Source: Desulfobacterales bacterium
GTDB taxonomy: Bacteria; Desulfobacterota; Desulfobacteria; Desulfobacterales; JAUWMJ01
Length of the DNA stretch: 8,255 nt
Reading direction: 5' to 3'
Assembly (NCBI GenBank): GCA_030613225.1
Contig: JAUWMJ010000110.1
Span: 1-8,255, forward strand
A program made the position numbers and the translations under genes. The notes under the pieces are model-generated. The model worked only from the letters and a program-made list of their open reading frames with translations. It searched no databases and was not told the origin of the DNA. Positions 5,072-8,255 of the stretch are shown piece after piece. Each line of letters begins with the position of its first letter. Position 1 is the first letter of the stretch.

Positions 5072-5103
5072 TATGAATCTTCATTTAATGATTAATGATC
5101 TGC

Positions 5104-5132
5104 ATTATAACGCAAAGCGCGCAGCGTGTCAA
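5104..5132 (-). promoter_or_regulatory. Perfect-consensus sigma-70 promoter for the transglycosylase
   Basis: On the minus strand TTGACA (5132-5127) and TATAAT (5109-5104) both match consensus at every base and stand exactly 17 bases apart. The spacer is GC-rich and partly palindromic. Transcription should start near 5097, leaving a leader of about 26 bases before the ATG at 5071. Confidence 0.82.
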
Positions 5133-5229
5133 TAAAAACAGGGCATGATGAAATGGAAAGATATAACGGACAGAGACTTTTTTTAAAAAGATATAACCGG
5201 CTTAAATTTTAGTCTTTTCTTAGTGTTTA

Positions 5230-6822
5230 TCAGTCCAGGTGTACCTGTCTGGCAGAAAGAATGTTGGGCAGGGATTTAATTTTTTCTAAAACGCTTTCAT
5301 CCGCAGGTGTGTCAATATTTACCATACATAAGGCTCGGTCTTTGAATCTTCCAAGCTGGAACCTGCCGATATTCAAACCGTTTTCTCCCAGAGTTGTACC
5401 AACATTACCTATAACCCCAGGTTTGTCTATGTTTTGAATAATAATCATCGATCCTTCAGGAATTGCATCCAAATATATTTTACCGATACGCACAATTCTC
5501 GGATATTTTTTACTGAAAATCGTTCCCCAGATTTCGTCAAAGCCTTCCTGGTGGCCATCCAGCCTTACCTTGATCAGATTTGCAAAATCATCCTTTTCCC
5601 GGCTTACAGTCTCTTTGACGGTTATTCCTTTTGCATCGGCAAGGGTGGGTGCGCTTACGTAATTCACCGGCTTGTCGGTATAGGAGCCGAGGAGTCCCTT
5701 TAAAACCGCATGAGTTAGTGGCCTGGTATCAAAGGCTGCCGTGTTTCCAGTGTAAGTAATTGTTATGTCATGTATTTTGCGTACAAGTTGCCCTATTAAT
5801 GAACCCATTTTTTCAGCAAGATTAAGATGAGGACGGATCTGAGCCATAATTTCCCTAGATACCGAAGGAAAGTTGACGGCATGCATTATAGTGTCATCTA
5901 TCAGAAACGATGCAATCTGCCTTGCAATCATATCTGCTACCTTGTCCTGGGCCTCTCCTGTACTTGCTCCAAGATGAGGAGTAAAAATTACATTTGGATG
6001 CTTAAGGATAGAAAGAGAAGGATCCGGGGGCTCAACAGGGAAAACATCAAGGGCAGCTCCTGCAACATGACCGCTTGTCAGCCCGTCATAAAGATCATCA
6101 AGGTTAACAACTTCTCCTCGTGAAGCGTTAATAATTCGTACGCCCGGTTTCATTCTTTTTATGGCTGCTTTGTTTATCATGTTTGCAGTTTCTTTCAATC
6201 TTGGCACATGCAGTGTAATAAAGTCAGAACAGGCAAGGAGGTCATCAACAGGTAAAAGTTCAACATCGAGTGCGGCCGCTGCTTCGTCAGTCACAAAGGG
6301 GTCAGATGCAATAACCTTCATTTTCAGGCCATTGGCCCTTTCAGCAACAACCCTGCCGATATGACCCAGGCCGATAATTCCTAATGTTTTGCCTGTGATT
6401 TCAACACCGGACAGATTCTTTTTCTCCCACCTACCTTCCCTGAGAGATGCCGTACCTTGTGGAATATTCCTGGCAAGAGCGAGCATAAGAGATATCGCAT
6501 GTTCCGCTGTGGTAACCGTGTTTCCCCCCGGAGCATTCATTACAACAACTCCCTTTTTCGTAGCTGCAGGAATATCAATATTATCGACTCCCACGCCGGC
6601 GCGGCCGATAACCTTAAGTTTTTTTGCTCTTTTTAAAACCTGATCGGTAATTTTTGTCGTACTTCTGACTGCAATACCGTGGAAATCTCCAATTATTTCA
6701 GATAATGCAACAGGATCGCTTGTGGTTTTGTCATTATCAACTATAACTTCGATTTTTCCGGTTGCTTCAAGAATTTCCCTTGCAACAGGGGACATGTTGT
6801 CTCTGATCATTACTTTAAACAT
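5230..6822 (-). CDS. serA: D-3-phosphoglycerate dehydrogenase, long form with ASB and ACT domains
   Basis: SerA oxidises 3-phosphoglycerate to 3-phosphohydroxypyruvate with NAD+, the first step of serine synthesis, in the cytoplasm. At 530 residues it is the long type I enzyme. Order: split substrate-binding domain (1-95 and about 290-310), Rossmann domain with GLGHIG at 151-156 and Asp174 selecting NAD, catalytic Arg235 (NASRGEVV), Glu264 (VFPVEPP) and His283 (TPHLGAST), then an allosteric-substrate-binding-like region about 320-450, and a C-terminal ACT domain about 455-530 (IIIQNIDKPGVIGNVGTTLG, NIGRFQLGR). In characterised enzymes the ACT domain binds serine for feedback inhibition, which I infer here. 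GAGGTG lies nine bases before the ATG. No serB or serC is adjacent; it is divergent from lolA. Confidence 0.97.
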   Translation of the reverse strand: MFKVMIRDNMSPVAREILEATGKIEVIVDNDKTTSDPVALSEIIGDFHGIAVRSTTKITDQVLKRAKKLKVIGRAGVGVDNIDIPAATKKGVVVMNAPGGNTVTTAEHAISLMLALARNIPQGTASLREGRWEKKNLSGVEITGKTLGIIGLGHIGRVVAERANGLKMKVIASDPFVTDEAAAALDVELLPVDDLLACSDFITLHVPRLKETANMINKAAIKRMKPGVRIINASRGEVVNLDDLYDGLTSGHVAGAALDVFPVEPPDPSLSILKHPNVIFTPHLGASTGEAQDKVADMIARQIASFLIDDTIMHAVNFPSVSREIMAQIRPHLNLAEKMGSLIGQLVRKIHDITITYTGNTAAFDTRPLTHAVLKGLLGSYTDKPVNYVSAPTLADAKGITVKETVSREKDDFANLIKVRLDGHQEGFDEIWGTIFSKKYPRIVRIGKIYLDAIPEGSMIIIQNIDKPGVIGNVGTTLGENGLNIGRFQLGRFKDRALCMVNIDTPADESVLEKIKSLPNILSARQVHLD

Positions 6823-6866
6823 ATGTGCAACACCTCATCTTTTTAATAGAGTAAATAAAGATCTGA

Positions 6867-6895
6867 TTTGTAACATTTTAACAGTCTTTTGACAA
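6867..6895 (-). promoter_or_regulatory. Candidate serA promoter
   Basis: On the minus strand TTGTCA (6895-6890, 5/6) is followed by 17 bases and TACAAA (6872-6867, 4/6). The start would be near 6860, with a leader of about 38 bases. Its -35 box overlaps the lolA -35 box on the other strand. Confidence 0.42.
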
Positions 6896-6917
6896 GCTGA
6901 ATATCTTTGATTATATT
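6889..6917 (+). promoter_or_regulatory. Sigma-70 promoter for lolA-nadA
   Basis: TTGACA (6889-6894, 6/6), a 17-base spacer and TATATT (6912-6917, 5/6). The start would be near 6924, leaving a 110-base leader before lolA. I see no recognised riboswitch or T-box in that leader. Confidence 0.65.
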
Positions 6918-7034
6918 ATCCAAGATGTTTTTCTCCGGTGCAGGCAAAATTACTGTGGGATACTATTTACAAACTGATTGTAATAACGTATTGAAACATT
7001 GTACCTGTTTTTTTAACCAAGGTGGAGTTTTACA

Positions 7035-7694
7035 ATGAAGTTCAAGATAATTTTATTTCTTTTTTGTGCTTTTGTAGTTTCCGGCACAACGCCAATTGCA
7101 AGCGAGAAGATGCTGTCCCTAAGCGAAATCATGGATAAGGTTGAAAAAAGATATGACGTTCCCGATTTTTCAGCGTATTTTGTTCAGGAGTCAACGATAA
7201 AGGCAATGGACATCTCGGATGTTGCTTCAGGCAGGATATTTGTCAAACGTCCGGGTATGATGAGATGGGAGTATGATAAACCGGACAGGCAAACGATCAT
7301 AACGGACGGCAAAAAATTATGGGTTTATAAGCCTGATGACAACCAGGTGATGATTGGTAGGGCTCCTTCTTTTTTCGGAGACGGTAAGGGTGCAGGCTTT
7401 TTGTCCGACATGAAGCTGATTCGTGAACAATTTAAGGTTTCTTTTGAAAAAGATAAAAGTGATCATGACTACGTTATAAAGCTTTTGCCAAAAGAGCAAA
7501 CTGTAGGTATAACTAAAATCTATTTAGCAATTTCAAAAATAACATTTAAAATAAAAAAAATTATTACACTAAACGAATATGATGATGAAACCATAATTGA
7601 GCTGATTAATTCAAAGTTTAATCTCAATATGGATAAGTCGCTGTTTAGTTTTATTGTACCAGATGGGACGGATGTTATAATGATGGATGAATAA
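7035..7694 (+). CDS. lolA: Outer-membrane lipoprotein carrier protein LolA
   Basis: LolA is the periplasmic chaperone that receives lipoproteins from the LolCDE transporter and carries them to the outer membrane. This 219-residue protein has a signal peptide (1-23, cleavage likely after PIAS), then the LolA beta-barrel fold. The best signature is residues 64-105: ASGRIFVKRPGMMRWEY, then PDRQTIITDGKKLWVYKP and DDNQV, the diagnostic core of the family. The C-terminal part from about 155 is unusually Ile/Lys-rich and AT-rich, including a run of eight adenines, but stays in frame. A good ribosome-binding site AAGGTGGAG precedes the ATG. Three lipoprotein genes in the same window are plausible clients. 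nadA follows on the same strand after a structured spacer. Confidence 0.93.
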   Translation: MKFKIILFLFCAFVVSGTTPIASEKMLSLSEIMDKVEKRYDVPDFSAYFVQESTIKAMDISDVASGRIFVKRPGMMRWEYDKPDRQTIITDGKKLWVYKPDDNQVMIGRAPSFFGDGKGAGFLSDMKLIREQFKVSFEKDKSDHDYVIKLLPKEQTVGITKIYLAISKITFKIKKIITLNEYDDETIIELINSKFNLNMDKSLFSFIVPDGTDVIMMDE

Positions 7695-7791
7695 CGAGCC
7701 GGAGGCTTCCATCTGCTGTGTTACTAAGGGCTCGCAATAGTACACTATGGCGTCGCCCTTAGATGCCTTGCATATGAAAGCCTCCGACTCG
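7695..7791. repeat. 97-bp structured hairpin between lolA and nadA
   Basis: The arms begin with the base directly after the lolA stop. The outer stem pairs 7695-7712 with 7774-7791 (CGAG-C-CGGAGGCTT against CGAG-T-CGGAGGCTT, with two C/T differences). A middle stem is made by CTAAGGGC (7724-7731) with GCCCTTAG (7755-7762), and an inner stem CGCAATAG (7733-7740) with CTATGGCG (7745-7752) around a TACA loop. No T-run follows, so it is not a standard intrinsic terminator. It may moderate nadA expression, protect the lolA mRNA 3' end, or be an inserted palindromic element. The tip differs from the GTAAGC family. Confidence 0.8.
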
Positions 7792-7808
7792 TTTAAAATT
7801 CAGGTGAT

Positions 7809-8255
7809 ATGAAAAAGATGAAAGAAAAAATAAGACATTTACTTAAAGAAAAAAAAGCGATTATGCTTGCGCATAACTACCAGCCGCCGGAAATACAGGA
7901 TCTGGCAGATCTTTGTGGTGATTCTCTGGAACTTAGCATCAAGGCGGCCCAAACTGACGCAAAAGTTATTCTGTTTTGCGGCGTGCATTTTATGGCTGAA
8001 ACAGCCTCGATCTTGTCACCGGACAAGACGGTACTTCTTCCCGTAAAAGACGCAGGATGCCCCATGGCCGATATGGTAACACCCGGGCAACTTAAAGCAA
8101 CGCTGGACAAGCTGCCCCCAATGCCGGTTGTTACCTATGTAAATTCAAGCGCATCTGTAAAGGCAATCTCCACCATTTGCTGCACATCTGCAAACTCAAT
8201 TGACGTTGTAAACAGCCTGGATGAAAAAGAAGTTATGATGGTTCCGGATCGTAAT
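7809..8255 (+). CDS. nadA: Quinolinate synthase NadA, N-terminal half (3' end outside window)
   Basis: NadA condenses iminoaspartate with dihydroxyacetone phosphate to quinolinate, the committed step of de novo NAD synthesis, using a [4Fe-4S] cluster. 149 codons are visible to the window edge; the family is about 300-370 residues. Motifs: [16 protein letters not shown] (His22, Tyr24), [18 protein letters not shown], and DAGCPMAD with Cys84, matching the first cluster cysteine of Thermotoga Nad[10 protein letters not shown] (Tyr110, Asn112) and CCTSANS follow; all are active-site segments in NadA structures. The N-terminus is the short type. The ATG at 7809 has AGGTG only two bases away, so the in-frame ATG at 7818 is equally likely on spacing. 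Probably cotranscribed with lolA; nadB/nadC may lie beyond the window. Confidence 0.96.
   Translation, partial: MKKMKEKIRHLLKEKKAIMLAHNYQPPEIQDLADLCGDSLELSIKAAQTDAKVILFCGVHFMAETASILSPDKTVLLPVKDAGCPMADMVTPGQLKATLDKLPPMPVVTYVNSSASVKAISTICCTSANSIDVVNSLDEKEVMMVPDRN

Noticed and set aside
5160..5229. Intrinsic terminator downstream of serA
   Set aside because: T- and A-runs are present but the only stem is about five bases (AGACT/AGTCT), too weak to call.
5434..6643. Several plus-strand open frames of 67-98 codons opposite serA
   Set aside because: serA is complete and highly conserved on the minus strand; the opposite frames have no ribosome-binding sites or family resemblance.
6924..7034. Riboswitch or attenuator in the 110-base lolA leader
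   Set aside because: I found no recognised aptamer core, leader peptide or terminator hairpin.

Overview
This window looks like chromosomal DNA of a Gram-negative anaerobe, most likely a deltaproteobacterium in the Desulfobacterota (Desulfobacterales-like). That placement is inference. It rests on outer-membrane biogenesis genes (LolA, several lipoproteins, a Pal-like OmpA domain), on acetate kinase, long-form SerA and NadA, on moderate GC with AT-rich spacers, and on spacers filled with GTTCA-type palindromic repeats. No marker gene settles it.

Layout. Bases 1-437 hold the 3' end of ackA (+). It converges on a four-gene minus-strand operon (2357 down to 454): a TRL-like lipoprotein, a second diverged TRL-like lipoprotein, a Pal-like OmpA-domain lipoprotein and a small alpha/beta hydrolase. 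The genes overlap or nearly touch. A divergent spacer with a 105-bp near-perfect hairpin (2484-2588) separates this operon from a small, very basic plus-strand protein (2707-2913) that follows a FliA/sigma-28-like promoter. Next come two minus-strand genes of peptidoglycan type: a membrane-anchored LysM protein (3270-3884) and a lytic transglycosylase (4424-5071). Their spacers are occupied by three elements with GTTCA-repeat ends, one of which carries a broken four-helix-bundle (IVP/S23-like) gene. The transglycosylase has a 12/12 consensus sigma-70 promoter.

serA (5230-6822, -) and lolA (7035-7694, +) diverge from a 212-bp spacer in which two back-to-back promoters appear to share their -35 region. 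lolA is followed by a 97-bp structured hairpin starting directly after its stop codon, and then by the 5' half of nadA, which runs off the window end.

Working together. Much of the window concerns the cell envelope: three predicted lipoproteins, the periplasmic carrier LolA that would move such lipoproteins to the outer membrane, a Pal-like peptidoglycan-binding domain, a LysM protein and a lytic transglycosylase. ackA, serA and nadA are core metabolism (acetate/ATP, serine, NAD). The least explained parts are the repeat family sharing the tip GTAANCGTTCACNGG and the paired TRL-like lipoprotein operon.
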